Shown here piece by piece: positions 56,307 through 64,000 of a DNA stretch of 64,000 nucleotides. Numbering within the stretch: position 1 is the first letter of the stretch; each line of letters opens with the position of its first letter. The notes beneath the pieces are model-generated. The model made no database searches. It was not told the DNA's origin and worked only from the letters and a program-made list of their open reading frames with translations. The DNA is from Fluctibacter halophilus (lineage in GTDB: Bacteria; Pseudomonadota; Gammaproteobacteria; Enterobacterales; Alteromonadaceae): positions 1 to 64,000 of the forward strand of contig NZ_JAJEWP010000005.1 in NCBI RefSeq assembly GCF_020687825.1. Direction: 5' to 3'. The translations under genes were made by a program, and so were the position numbers.

Positions 56307-56579
56307 ATGGCTCGCGTAACAGTAGAAGACGCTGTAGATAAGGTTGGAAATCGCTTCGATTTAGTGCTGGTTGCTGCACGCCGTGCGCGTCAGTTGGCCA
56401 CTGAAGGTAAAGATTCTCACGTACCAATGGGTAACGACAAGCCGACCGTGGTTGCGTTGCGTGAAATCGAAGAAGGCCATGTAACCCCTGAGTCGATTGA
56501 GCAGGAAGCCCTGCGTGATCAGCAACATCAGGAACAGGTAGAATTTGCCTCGGTTGCCAATATCCTGGCCGACCAGTAA
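56307..56579 (+). CDS. rpoZ: RNA polymerase omega subunit
   Basis: A 90-residue omega subunit: [29 protein letters not shown] and [17 protein letters not shown] are conserved; it stabilises beta-prime and forms one ppGpp site in E. coli. GAGAAC precedes the ATG. Directly upstream of spoT, linking the ppGpp target and its enzyme. Confidence 0.97.
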   Translation: MARVTVEDAVDKVGNRFDLVLVAARRARQLATEGKDSHVPMGNDKPTVVALREIEEGHVTPESIEQEALRDQQHQEQVEFASVANILADQ

Positions 56580-56721
56580 GCATTTGCTGTAGCTACGCAT
56601 CGCCTCTGTGCCGGTGCGTGGCTGCGGATTACCCTCGTTAGCCACGGTTGAGATTACCGTTGGCAACCCTTCAAAATCCCCGTATTCTTGTACCCATACA
56701 AACCCTTAATACGTTGTTGTC

Positions 56722-58842
56722 GTGTATCTGTTTGAAGGCCTGAAAAACAAGGTGAGTGAATATCTGCCTCCGGAAACGGTGGTGGACATTGAGCGTGCCT
56801 ATGTGCTGGCCCGAGATGCGCACGAAGGGCAGATGCGTTCCAGCGGCGATCCCTATATCACTCACCCGGTGGCAGTGACCGGTATCCTGGCGGACATGCG
56901 CCTCGATCATGAAACATTGATGGCTGCGCTACTGCACGATGTGATTGAGGACACCGATTACGACAAAGACGATCTGGCCCGGGAGTTTGGTGACACGGTG
57001 GCCGAATTGGTTGAAGGGGTGTCGAAACTGGACAAGATCCAGTTCAGTAGTAAGCAGGAAGCGCAGGCGGAGAACTTCCGTAAAATGATGATGGCCATGG
57101 TGCAGGACATTCGCGTGATCCTGATCAAACTGGCCGATCGCACCCACAACATGCGCACGCTGGGATCATTGCGGCCTGACAAACGGCGCCGCATCGCCCG
57201 AGAAACCCTGGAAATTTATTCCCCCATTGCCCACCGCCTGGGTATTCATGACATCAAGAACGAGTTGGAAGACCTGGGGTTTCAGGCCATGTACCCGATG
57301 CGCTACCGGGCTCTCAAAGCGGCGGTAAAACAAGCGCGCGGAAACCGCAAGGAAATCATTGAAAACACCCGCCTGGAAGTTCAGGCGCGGTTGAGCGCCC
57401 ATGCCATTGAAGCCTCTGTGGTGGGACGGGAAAAACACCTGTACTCCATCTATCGCAAAATGAAAAACAAAGAGCTGATGTTCAACGAAGTGATGGACAT
57501 CTATGCCTTTCGGGTGCTGGTGGAAAACGTCGACAATTGCTATCGGGCACTGGGCGCCATGCACGGCTTGTACAAGCCGATTGAAGGGCGTTTTAAGGAT
57601 TATGTCGCGATCCCGCGGACCAACGGCTACCAGTCACTACACACCTCGTTGATTGGTCCCCACGGGATCCCGGTGGAAATTCAGATCCGCACCCAGGAAA
57701 TGGACCACATGGCAGACAAAGGGGTTGCGGCCCATTGGCTGTACAAGTCACCGGGCGATTCCCAGTCCGGTACAACCGCGCAGGTGCGAGCCCGCAAGTG
57801 GATGCAGTCGTTACTCGAGTTGCAGCAAAGCGCCAGTTCGTCGTTTGAATTCATTGAAAACGTGAAGACCGATCTGTTCCCGGAGGAGATCTATGTGTTT
57901 ACTCCGGATGGGCGCATTATCGAACTGCCGATGGGTGCGACGCCGGTGGACTTTGCCTATGCCGTGCACTCGGATGTGGGGAATTCCTGTGTTGGTGTGC
58001 GTGTTGAACGGCGCAACTACTCCCTCAGTAAGCCGTTGGAAAACGGCCAGACTGTGGAGATCATTACCTCACCGCGGGCCAAACCGAATGCCAATTGGCT
58101 GAACTTTGTGGTCAGCGCCCGAGCGCGCTCCAATATTCGCCACTACCTGAAGAAGCAACGTTCTGAAGAGGCTATCAGCATGGGTAACCGCTTACTTCGC
58201 CATGCATTGGGCGCGGTTAAGCTGGACGAGATCCCGGAACAGGACATTGCCCGTGTGGTAGCGGAAACCAAGCACGATAACTTTGATGCCTTGTTGGCCG
58301 ATATCGGTCTGGGTAATGAACTCAGTGCCATCGTGGCGCGACGTTTACTGGGCGAGTCTGCGGACGATTTGCAGGACAAGGGCCGCAATGTGGCAATCAA
58401 AGGTACCGAAGGCCTGTTGGTAACCTACTCTCGCTGCTGCCATCCCATTCCAGACGATGAAATCGTTGCTATTCTCAGCCCCGGCCGTGGCATGGTCATC
58501 CACCAGATCGGTTGTAGCAACATTCGCAAACTGAGCCGGGATGAGCCGCAACGGGTGTTACCGATGAAATGGGACGACGAGCCTCAGGGTGAGTTCAAGG
58601 CGTCGGTGCGTATCGAGCTGATCAACCATCAGGGTACACTGGCCACCCTGACCAATACGGTGGCGTCCTGTGATTCCAATATCATCGGTTTGCAGACAGA
58701 AGAAAAAGAAAGCAACATCTACTATATTGACATTGAACTGACCACGCACAACCGCGTCCATCTGGCCAATATCATGCGCAAGATCCGCAGGATGCCAGAA
58801 GTACAGAAAGTATCCCGACACAGTCAAACTCGACACAATTAA
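56722..58842 (+). CDS. spoT: Bifunctional (p)ppGpp synthetase/hydrolase SpoT
   Basis: A 706-residue stringent-response enzyme. The HD hydrolase domain includes [17 protein letters not shown] and [12 protein letters not shown]; the synthetase domain has [27 protein letters not shown] and [14 protein letters not shown]; then TGS ([14 protein letters not shown]), a helical/CCHPIP region, and a C-terminal ACT domain ([13 protein letters not shown]). All catalytic motifs look intact. The start codon is GTG. RidA and trmH follow. Confidence 0.97.
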   Translation: MYLFEGLKNKVSEYLPPETVVDIERAYVLARDAHEGQMRSSGDPYITHPVAVTGILADMRLDHETLMAALLHDVIEDTDYDKDDLAREFGDTVAELVEGVSKLDKIQFSSKQEAQAENFRKMMMAMVQDIRVILIKLADRTHNMRTLGSLRPDKRRRIARETLEIYSPIAHRLGIHDIKNELEDLGFQAMYPMRYRALKAAVKQARGNRKEIIENTRLEVQARLSAHAIEASVVGREKHLYSIYRKMKNKELMFNEVMDIYAFRVLVENVDNCYRALGAMHGLYKPIEGRFKDYVAIPRTNGYQSLHTSLIGPHGIPVEIQIRTQEMDHMADKGVAAHWLYKSPGDSQSGTTAQVRARKWMQSLLELQQSASSSFEFIENVKTDLFPEEIYVFTPDGRIIELPMGATPVDFAYAVHSDVGNSCVGVRVERRNYSLSKPLENGQTVEIITSPRAKPNANWLNFVVSARARSNIRHYLKKQRSEEAISMGNRLLRHALGAVKLDEIPEQDIARVVAETKHDNFDALLADIGLGNELSAIVARRLLGESADDLQDKGRNVAIKGTEGLLVTYSRCCHPIPDDEIVAILSPGRGMVIHQIGCSNIRKLSRDEPQRVLPMKWDDEPQGEFKASVRIELINHQGTLATLTNTVASCDSNIIGLQTEEKESNIYYIDIELTTHNRVHLANIMRKIRRMPEVQKVSRHSQTRHN

Positions 58843-58855
58843 GGTAAAACAATTT

Positions 58856-59242
58856 ATGTCAAAGTCCGTTATTCATACCGACCGGGCACCTCAAGCTATT
58901 GGCACTTACAGCCAGGCGGTCAAAACAGGCACTACCGTGTATTTGTCCGGGCAAATCCCACTGGTACCGGACACCATGGAGATGGTGTCGGATGATTTCG
59001 CCGAGCAGGCACGTCAGGTGTTTGAAAACCTCAAAGCCGTGTGTGAGGCCGCCGGTGGCTCGACCCATGATCTGGCCAAAGTGAACATCTACATGACCGA
59101 TCTGGGCAACTTTGCCACCGTCAATGAAATCATGAGTCAGTACTTCAAACAGCCTTACCCCGCCCGCGCCGCGATTGGCGTTGCGGCCCTGCCCAAAGGC
59201 GCGCAGATTGAAATCGATGGCGTGATGGAACTGCCCGAGTAA
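58856..59242 (+). CDS. RidA family reactive-intermediate deaminase
   Basis: A 128-residue YjgF/YER057c/UK114 protein that hydrolyses 2-iminobutanoate/2-iminopropanoate formed by PLP enzymes. [49 protein letters not shown] and the Arg/Glu pair in [23 protein letters not shown] are present. It lies 13 bases after spoT, as in related genomes. Confidence 0.94.
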   Translation: MSKSVIHTDRAPQAIGTYSQAVKTGTTVYLSGQIPLVPDTMEMVSDDFAEQARQVFENLKAVCEAAGGSTHDLAKVNIYMTDLGNFATVNEIMSQYFKQPYPARAAIGVAALPKGAQIEIDGVMELPE

Positions 59243-59261
59243 TCGCCAAGAGAATCTGATC

Positions 59262-59975
59262 ATGTCGCCAGAACGTTACGCGCGCATTCGCACCATGCTG
59301 CGAATGCGTCAGACGGACCTGACCGTTTGCATGGAGCAGGTGCACAAGCCGCACAACCTGTCTGCGGTGATACGCAGTTGTGATGCGGTCGGCATTCACC
59401 GTATTCATGCGGTGTGGGAAGAGCAGGACCGCCGTGTCAGGGCCGGCACCTCAGGTGGCAGCCACCATTGGGTTGAGGTAAACAGCCACGACGATATTGG
59501 TCAGGCCATCGGTCACCTCAAAGCACAGAACATGCAGGTGCTGGTCACTAACTTGTCGGACAGTGCGGTTGATTTTCGCGACGTCGACTACACCCGCCCG
59601 ACGGCGATTATCCTTGGCCAGGAAAAATACGGTGCTACGGATCAGGCCATCGCCCTGGCCGATCAGGATATCGTCATTCCCATGGTCGGCATGGTTCAGT
59701 CGCTGAATGTCTCTGTCGCAGCGGCGTTGGTGCTGTATGAAGCACAGCGCCAGCGGCAAATTGCAGGCTTGTATGATACCCAGCAATTATCCGAGGAAGA
59801 ATGTCAGCGGATATTGTTCAAAGGCGGCCATCCCATCCTGCGCAAAGTCTGCGATCGCAAGGGGATCCCCTATCCGCACATTGATGAGCAGGGTCAAATC
59901 GAAGCGGATGAACAGTGGTGGCAACGGGTGCAAATGAGCCCGGAGGCACTGGCCAGTCTTGAGGACGAAGACTGA
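59262..59975 (+). CDS. trmH: tRNA (guanosine-18-2'-O)-methyltransferase
   Basis: SAM-dependent SPOUT enzyme that 2'-O-methylates G18 of tRNA. 237 residues: motif 1 KPHNLSAVIRSCDAVG, motif 2 TAIILGQEKYGAT, motif 3 IPMVGMVQSLNVSVAAALVLYEAQRQR, which form the deep knot. The C-terminal DEQWWQRVQMSPEALASLEDED is TrmH-like. It overlaps the open frame of the next gene, whose real start lies later. Order spoT-ridA-trmH-recG is ancestral apart from the next gene. Confidence 0.95.
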   Translation: MSPERYARIRTMLRMRQTDLTVCMEQVHKPHNLSAVIRSCDAVGIHRIHAVWEEQDRRVRAGTSGGSHHWVEVNSHDDIGQAIGHLKAQNMQVLVTNLSDSAVDFRDVDYTRPTAIILGQEKYGATDQAIALADQDIVIPMVGMVQSLNVSVAAALVLYEAQRQRQIAGLYDTQQLSEEECQRILFKGGHPILRKVCDRKGIPYPHIDEQGQIEADEQWWQRVQMSPEALASLEDED

Positions 59976-60033
59976 AAGTTTTTTTCTGCATCGCGGTCTA
60001 ATGGTGTTTTCCAGCCTGTTTGAGGAAAACCCT

Positions 60034-60684
60034 ATGCACCGCATTTTGTTGTTCATTGCCCTGTGCCTGTCATTATCACTCGCTGACGCAAGGGAGCGCC
60101 CGCCGTTTGCCCAGACAGCGGACGAGGTCTCTCCACTGCTGATAGGTCAGCAAGTGCCCACTATCACGCTATATAACCCCGACGGGGCTCCGGTGAGTTT
60201 GCGGGCATTGTTACTGGAACAGCCGGCAGTGGTGGTGTTTTATCGTGGTGGGTGGTGTCCCTATTGCAACCGTCAACTGGCTGACCTGAAATCCATTGAA
60301 CCGCAACTGCAAGCCTTGGGCTATCAGATCCTGGCGATTTCACCGGAAACCCCGGCTCGTCTTCGTGAGCAAAAGATGGCTACAACGTTCGCCGCGCAAC
60401 TGTACTCTGATCAGCGACTCAATGCCCTGCGTGGCTTCGGTATCGGTTTTTATCTCGACCCTCAAACCACACAGCGCTACGAACAGGAATACCAGATCCC
60501 CCTGACCTATGATCCTGACGGGAAGCGTCCGGTATTGCCTGCACCGGCGGTGTACATCGTCGATCAGCAAGGAAGGGTGTTGTTCAATTACGTGAACCCC
60601 AATTTCAAGGTTCGCCTGTCGGCTGAGCTACTGCTGGAAGCCGCTCGGTTATCGGACGGTAAACCGATACCAATGCCTCAGTGA
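60034..60684 (+). CDS. Exported peroxiredoxin-like protein (AhpC/TSA)
   Basis: A 216-residue thioredoxin-fold protein. Signal peptide at 1-18 (MHRILLFIALCLSLSLADA), then a peroxiredoxin-like core with the redox motif GWCPYC (a CxxC form rather than the single peroxidatic Cys of classical enzymes) and the terminal PAPAVYIVDQQGRVLFNYVNPNFKVRL. It probably acts in the periplasm as a thiol reductase or peroxidase. ATG at 60034 has GAGG upstream. It is inserted between trmH and recG, which are usually adjacent. Confidence 0.88.
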   Translation: MHRILLFIALCLSLSLADARERPPFAQTADEVSPLLIGQQVPTITLYNPDGAPVSLRALLLEQPAVVVFYRGGWCPYCNRQLADLKSIEPQLQALGYQILAISPETPARLREQKMATTFAAQLYSDQRLNALRGFGIGFYLDPQTTQRYEQEYQIPLTYDPDGKRPVLPAPAVYIVDQQGRVLFNYVNPNFKVRLSAELLLEAARLSDGKPIPMPQ

Positions 60685-60775
60685 GACAATGGGTAAAACG
60701 GGCTGGGGCATTGGTTGGCAAATGGTGTAACATGCTGATTATCATGAACTCCCGCTGGAATATTCGACGTTACCA

Positions 60776-62851
60776 ATGGTATCGCTGGCCACCACTCCGT
60801 TAACCCAACTCAAAGGCGTCGGCAGCAAAGTCGCTGAAAAACTGCAGAAACTGGGGCTGTTGACCCTGCAGGACCTGCTGTTTCATTTGCCGTCACGTTA
60901 TGAAGACCGTACTCGCCTGTACCCCATTGCCGATTTGCAGCCCTTGCTGCACGTGTCGGTGGAAGGGGAAGTGATGAGCAGCTCGGTGCAATTTGGTCGC
61001 AAGCGCATGCTGTTGGTGCGGCTCAGCGACGGCAATGGCACACTGACGCTGCGATTTTTCCACTTTTCAGCGGCGCAGAAAAACGCCCTTGAGCCCGGCG
61101 TGACAGTGCGCTGTTTTGGTGAAGTGCGAGCCGGGAAATACGGCCTGGAAATGATGCACCCTGAATACCGCATCAAACGGGAAGGCGACGACGATGCGCT
61201 GGATGATCGATTGACCCCGGTGTATCCGACCACCGACGGGGTTAAACAAATCACCTTGCGCAACCTTACCGAGCAGGCGCTGCAGCAACTGGACAAAGGT
61301 GCATTGGCGGAGTTGTTGCCCAATGGATTGTACGCCCACCAAATCAGTTTGCACGATGCCCTGTGGCTGGTGCATCGCCCCACACCCGATGTGTCGATGC
61401 CATTATTGGAAGCCGGTAAACACCCGGCCCAGCAACGCCTGATCATCGAGGAGTTGCTCGCTCACCATCTGAGTGTGCAAAAGGTTCGTCAGCAAAGTGA
61501 TCAGCATGCCACCTTTGCCCTCAAACCGGATAGCACGTTGCAGCAACGTTTTCTGGCCCAACTGCCGTTTTCACCCACCGGCGCCCAACAGCGGGTTGCC
61601 CAGCAGATCGCGGATGATATGGCCGGGCACCGGCCGATGATGCGCCTGGTGCAGGGCGATGTCGGGTCGGGTAAAACCCTGGTGGCAGCGTTGGCGGCAC
61701 TGACTGCCATCGGTGCCGGGTTTCAGGTCGCGTTGATGGCACCCACTGAGTTGCTGGCTGAGCAGCACGCGAATAATTTCCAGCAGTGGCTGGCGCCGTT
61801 GGGCATCCGCATCGGTTGGTTGGCCGGCAAGCTCAAAGGCAAGGCCCGGGAAACCGTGCTGGCACAGTTGCAACAGGGCGAGGTTGATCTGTTGATTGGC
61901 ACCCATGCCATTTTTCAGGAACAGGTGCATTTCCATCAGTTGGCACTGGTGATTGTTGATGAGCAGCACCGCTTCGGTGTGCATCAACGCCTTGCGTTGC
62001 GTGAAAAAGGTCAGGCCCAGGGGCGTTATCCCCATCAGTTGATCATGACCGCGACGCCAATTCCCCGCACGCTGGCGATGACCGCCTATGCGGATTTGGA
62101 TACGTCGATCATTGACGAGCTACCGCCAGGTCGCACCCCAATTCAAACGGTGGTGGTACCCGATACCCGCCGTGACGAAGTGATCGCTCGGGTACGTCGT
62201 GCGGCACTGGAGGATGGCCGTCAGACCTATTGGGTGTGTACATTGATTGAGGAGTCGGACGTGCTGCAGTGTCAGGCCGCCGAAGACACCGCCATTGCGT
62301 TGCGCACCGCGTTGCCGGAGCTCAAAGTCGGTCTGGTGCATGGCCGTATGAAAGGGCCTGAAAAACAGGCCGTTATGGACGACTTTAAAGCCGGGACCCT
62401 CGATTTACTGGTCGCCACTACCGTGATCGAAGTTGGGGTGGACGTGCCCAATGCCAGCCTGATGATCATTGAGAATCCGGAGCGTCTGGGGCTGGCTCAG
62501 TTGCATCAGTTGCGCGGACGGGTAGGGCGAGGCTCGGTAGAAAGCCATTGTGTGCTGATGTACCAAAGTCCGCTGTCCAAAACGGCCAGCCGCCGTTTAG
62601 CGGTGCTACGGGAGTCTCACGATGGTTTCTACATTGCCCAGCAGGATTTGGAAATTCGTGGCCCCGGTGAATTGCTGGGTACCAAGCAAACCGGCTTGGC
62701 GGACCTGAAGATTGCCGACCTGGTGCGTGACGCTGAGTTGATCCCACACGTGCAAACACTGGCCGAACAGTTATGGCAGGACTACCCTTCCAATGCACAG
62801 GCCATCATCAACCGGTGGCTACCTTACCGGGAGGACTATGGTCATGCCTGA
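60776..62851 (+). CDS. recG: ATP-dependent DNA helicase RecG
   Basis: Fork-reversal and Holliday-junction helicase. 691 residues: N-terminal wedge/OB domain ([35 protein letters not shown]), Walker [57 protein letters not shown] and QLRGRVGRG. Complete length. The C terminus overlaps rsmJ by eight bases. Confidence 0.97.
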   Translation: MVSLATTPLTQLKGVGSKVAEKLQKLGLLTLQDLLFHLPSRYEDRTRLYPIADLQPLLHVSVEGEVMSSSVQFGRKRMLLVRLSDGNGTLTLRFFHFSAAQKNALEPGVTVRCFGEVRAGKYGLEMMHPEYRIKREGDDDALDDRLTPVYPTTDGVKQITLRNLTEQALQQLDKGALAELLPNGLYAHQISLHDALWLVHRPTPDVSMPLLEAGKHPAQQRLIIEELLAHHLSVQKVRQQSDQHATFALKPDSTLQQRFLAQLPFSPTGAQQRVAQQIADDMAGHRPMMRLVQGDVGSGKTLVAALAALTAIGAGFQVALMAPTELLAEQHANNFQQWLAPLGIRIGWLAGKLKGKARETVLAQLQQGEVDLLIGTHAIFQEQVHFHQLALVIVDEQHRFGVHQRLALREKGQAQGRYPHQLIMTATPIPRTLAMTAYADLDTSIIDELPPGRTPIQTVVVPDTRRDEVIARVRRAALEDGRQTYWVCTLIEESDVLQCQAAEDTAIALRTALPELKVGLVHGRMKGPEKQAVMDDFKAGTLDLLVATTVIEVGVDVPNASLMIIENPERLGLAQLHQLRGRVGRGSVESHCVLMYQSPLSKTASRRLAVLRESHDGFYIAQQDLEIRGPGELLGTKQTGLADLKIADLVRDAELIPHVQTLAEQLWQDYPSNAQAIINRWLPYREDYGHA

Positions 62852-63635
62852 GCCGATTGCGCTGCTGACATCCCCTGACGTGGATGCCGAACTTGCGGCT
62901 TACGCGACCCAATTACGTGACACCTATGGCCTGGCCGAACGCTCGGCCGCTGGGGCGACAGTGTTCTTATCTCTGACCCCGCAGGGCCTGGCGTTGCACC
63001 AGATCGATCAGCCCCGCCAGCATGGCGTGGTGGTGGACTTTGCCTCGGATGCCCTGACCTATCGCCGCCAGCACGGCGGCGGACGTAAAGAAGCCATTGT
63101 TAAAGCGGTTGGCGTGAAAGGTGACCATGTACCACGGGTATTGGATGCCACGGCTGGTCTGGGGCGAGATGCCTTTGTACTGGCCAGTGTGGGCTGTCAG
63201 GTCGACATGATTGAACGCTCACCGGTGGTTGCTGCGTTACTGGATGACGGTCTGCGAAGAGCGGCGCTGGATCCGACACTGGCGAATGATGTGGCGTCCC
63301 GCATGACCTTGTTTCATGGCAGCAGTCTGACTTTGCTCAGGGATTGGCAAGGGGTTCAACCTGCGGTAGTGTACCTTGACCCGATGTTTCCTCATCGTAA
63401 AAAAAGCGCGGCTGTGAAAAAGGAAATGCGGGTGTTTCAAGCCATGCTGGGACCGGATGAAGACGCTGATGCGTTACTGGCACCGGCGTTGGCGCTGGCA
63501 CAACAACGGGTCGTGGTTAAGCGTCCCAACAGTGCCCCATGGTTGGCTTCACAACAGCCGAGCATGGCGATTGAAAGTAAAAAGCACCGCTTCGACGTGT
63601 ATCTGAAGCCGGGGCATAACAATGCATCAATGTGA
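62844..63635 (+). CDS. rsmJ: 16S rRNA (guanine-1516-N2)-methyltransferase
   Basis: SAM-dependent methyltransferase for G1516 of 16S rRNA. About 263 residues: a Rossmann motif [19 protein letters not shown], an acidic motif II ([18 protein letters not shown]), [14 protein letters not shown] (the catalytic DPMFP, equivalent of DPPY) and [12 protein letters not shown] at 62844 is preferred since GGGAGG lies nine bases upstream; a nearer ATG at 62838 is too close to that site. Confidence 0.94.
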   Translation: MPEPIALLTSPDVDAELAAYATQLRDTYGLAERSAAGATVFLSLTPQGLALHQIDQPRQHGVVVDFASDALTYRRQHGGGRKEAIVKAVGVKGDHVPRVLDATAGLGRDAFVLASVGCQVDMIERSPVVAALLDDGLRRAALDPTLANDVASRMTLFHGSSLTLLRDWQGVQPAVVYLDPMFPHRKKSAAVKKEMRVFQAMLGPDEDADALLAPALALAQQRVVVKRPNSAPWLASQQPSMAIESKKHRFDVYLKPGHNNASM

Positions 63636-63647
63636 TGGGAGAAATCT

Positions 63648-64000
63648 ATGTTAGCTGTAGGCGCAAGCTTGCCGGAAACCACGTTCAGTCTGCTTAAAGA
63701 CGGCGAAATGGTCACCCTGCATACCAATGAATTGTTCGGTGATAAGCGGGTGGTGTTATTTGCCGTGCCGGGCGCATTCACCCCCACCTGTTCCCATGCC
63801 CACTTACCCGGGTATGTGGCGTTGGCTGACAAGATCAAAGCCAAAGGCGTCGATGACATCATGTGTCTGTCGGTGAATGATGCCTTTGTGATGGACGCCT
63901 GGGGCAAGGCCAGTAATGCCGATGAAATCATGATGCTCAGCGACGGTAACGGTGCGTTTACCCAAAGCGTGGGCATGGACATGGATACCGATACATTCGG
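63648..64000 (+). CDS. Peroxiredoxin, Prx5-type (3' end beyond window)
   Basis: A partial peroxiredoxin, about 117 codons visible. The peroxidatic Cys lies in FAVPGAFTPTCSHAHLPGYV; LPETTFSLLKDGEMV opens the fold and CLSVNDAFVMDAWGKA follows. This is the Prx5/AhpE-like thiol peroxidase class, often with glutathione or glutaredoxin as reductant. GGGAGA lies upstream of the ATG. It lies twelve bases after rsmJ, probably in the same operon. The C terminus lies outside the window. Confidence 0.92.
   Translation, partial: MLAVGASLPETTFSLLKDGEMVTLHTNELFGDKRVVLFAVPGAFTPTCSHAHLPGYVALADKIKAKGVDDIMCLSVNDAFVMDAWGKASNADEIMMLSDGNGAFTQSVGMDMDTDTF

Overview
The window reads as chromosomal core of a marine-type gammaproteobacterium, most likely Alteromonadales (Alteromonadaceae-like). 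This rests on the conserved blocks coaBC / radC-rpmB-rpmG-mutM / coaD-waaA, hemCDXY, gmk-rpoZ-spoT-trmH-recG, ubiCA-ubiK, kbl-tdh and glpEG, plus slmA, DUF1820, cytochrome c5 and several c-di-GMP enzymes. Genes are dense, often coupled by 1-8 nt overlaps, and cover both strands. No transposase, integrase, phage gene, rRNA or CRISPR array was seen. The assignment comes from gene order and protein families only.

Layout. 1-451 holds no gene: it carries a terminator and a chain of inverted repeats. 452-3983 holds a lone periplasmic binding protein, a small unknown protein and an Fe-alcohol dehydrogenase/thioesterase pair. 3977-9196 is the SOS mutagenesis cassette imuA-imuB-dnaE2 behind a perfect LexA box. 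9352-16495 is mixed: EVE protein, membrane coiled-coil protein, DUF885 and M28 peptidases, DUF1820, a TetR regulator with a perfect palindrome, a membrane-tethered Xre regulator and slmA. 16569-28002 is the coaBC-to-waaA block, with envelope genes inserted (GT2, CDP-glycerol-type TagB/TagD pair, Wzi, Kdo kinase, GT4).

28167-32296 is a compact three-gene unit: small binding protein, porin-like barrel, and membrane GGDEF-EAL enzyme. 32413-35824 is kbl-tdh-glpE-glpG. 35821-38088 has a FliL-like protein, ubiC-ubiA and ubiK. 38193-43998 holds rep, a tandem-GAF GGDEF protein with a degraded EAL domain, cytochrome c5 and a membrane LuxR regulator. 44100-48506 encodes an RND efflux adaptor, pump and DUF3240 protein. 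A second inverted-repeat chain and tRNA-Arg(CCG) follow. 49088-49861 is a TetR gene with repeated operator-like sites. 49862-55482 holds hemCDXY (read leftward), DUF2914, an esterase and cyaY. 55570-64000 holds gmk, rpoZ, spoT, ridA, trmH, a peroxiredoxin, recG, rsmJ and a second peroxiredoxin cut by the window end.

Most of the window is housekeeping. The least explained items are the two (probably three) inverted-repeat chains with similar loops but different stems, the binding protein/porin/c-di-GMP cassette, the TagB/TagD pair inside the lipopolysaccharide core region, the two membrane-anchored transcription factors, and the operator array upstream of the second TetR gene.
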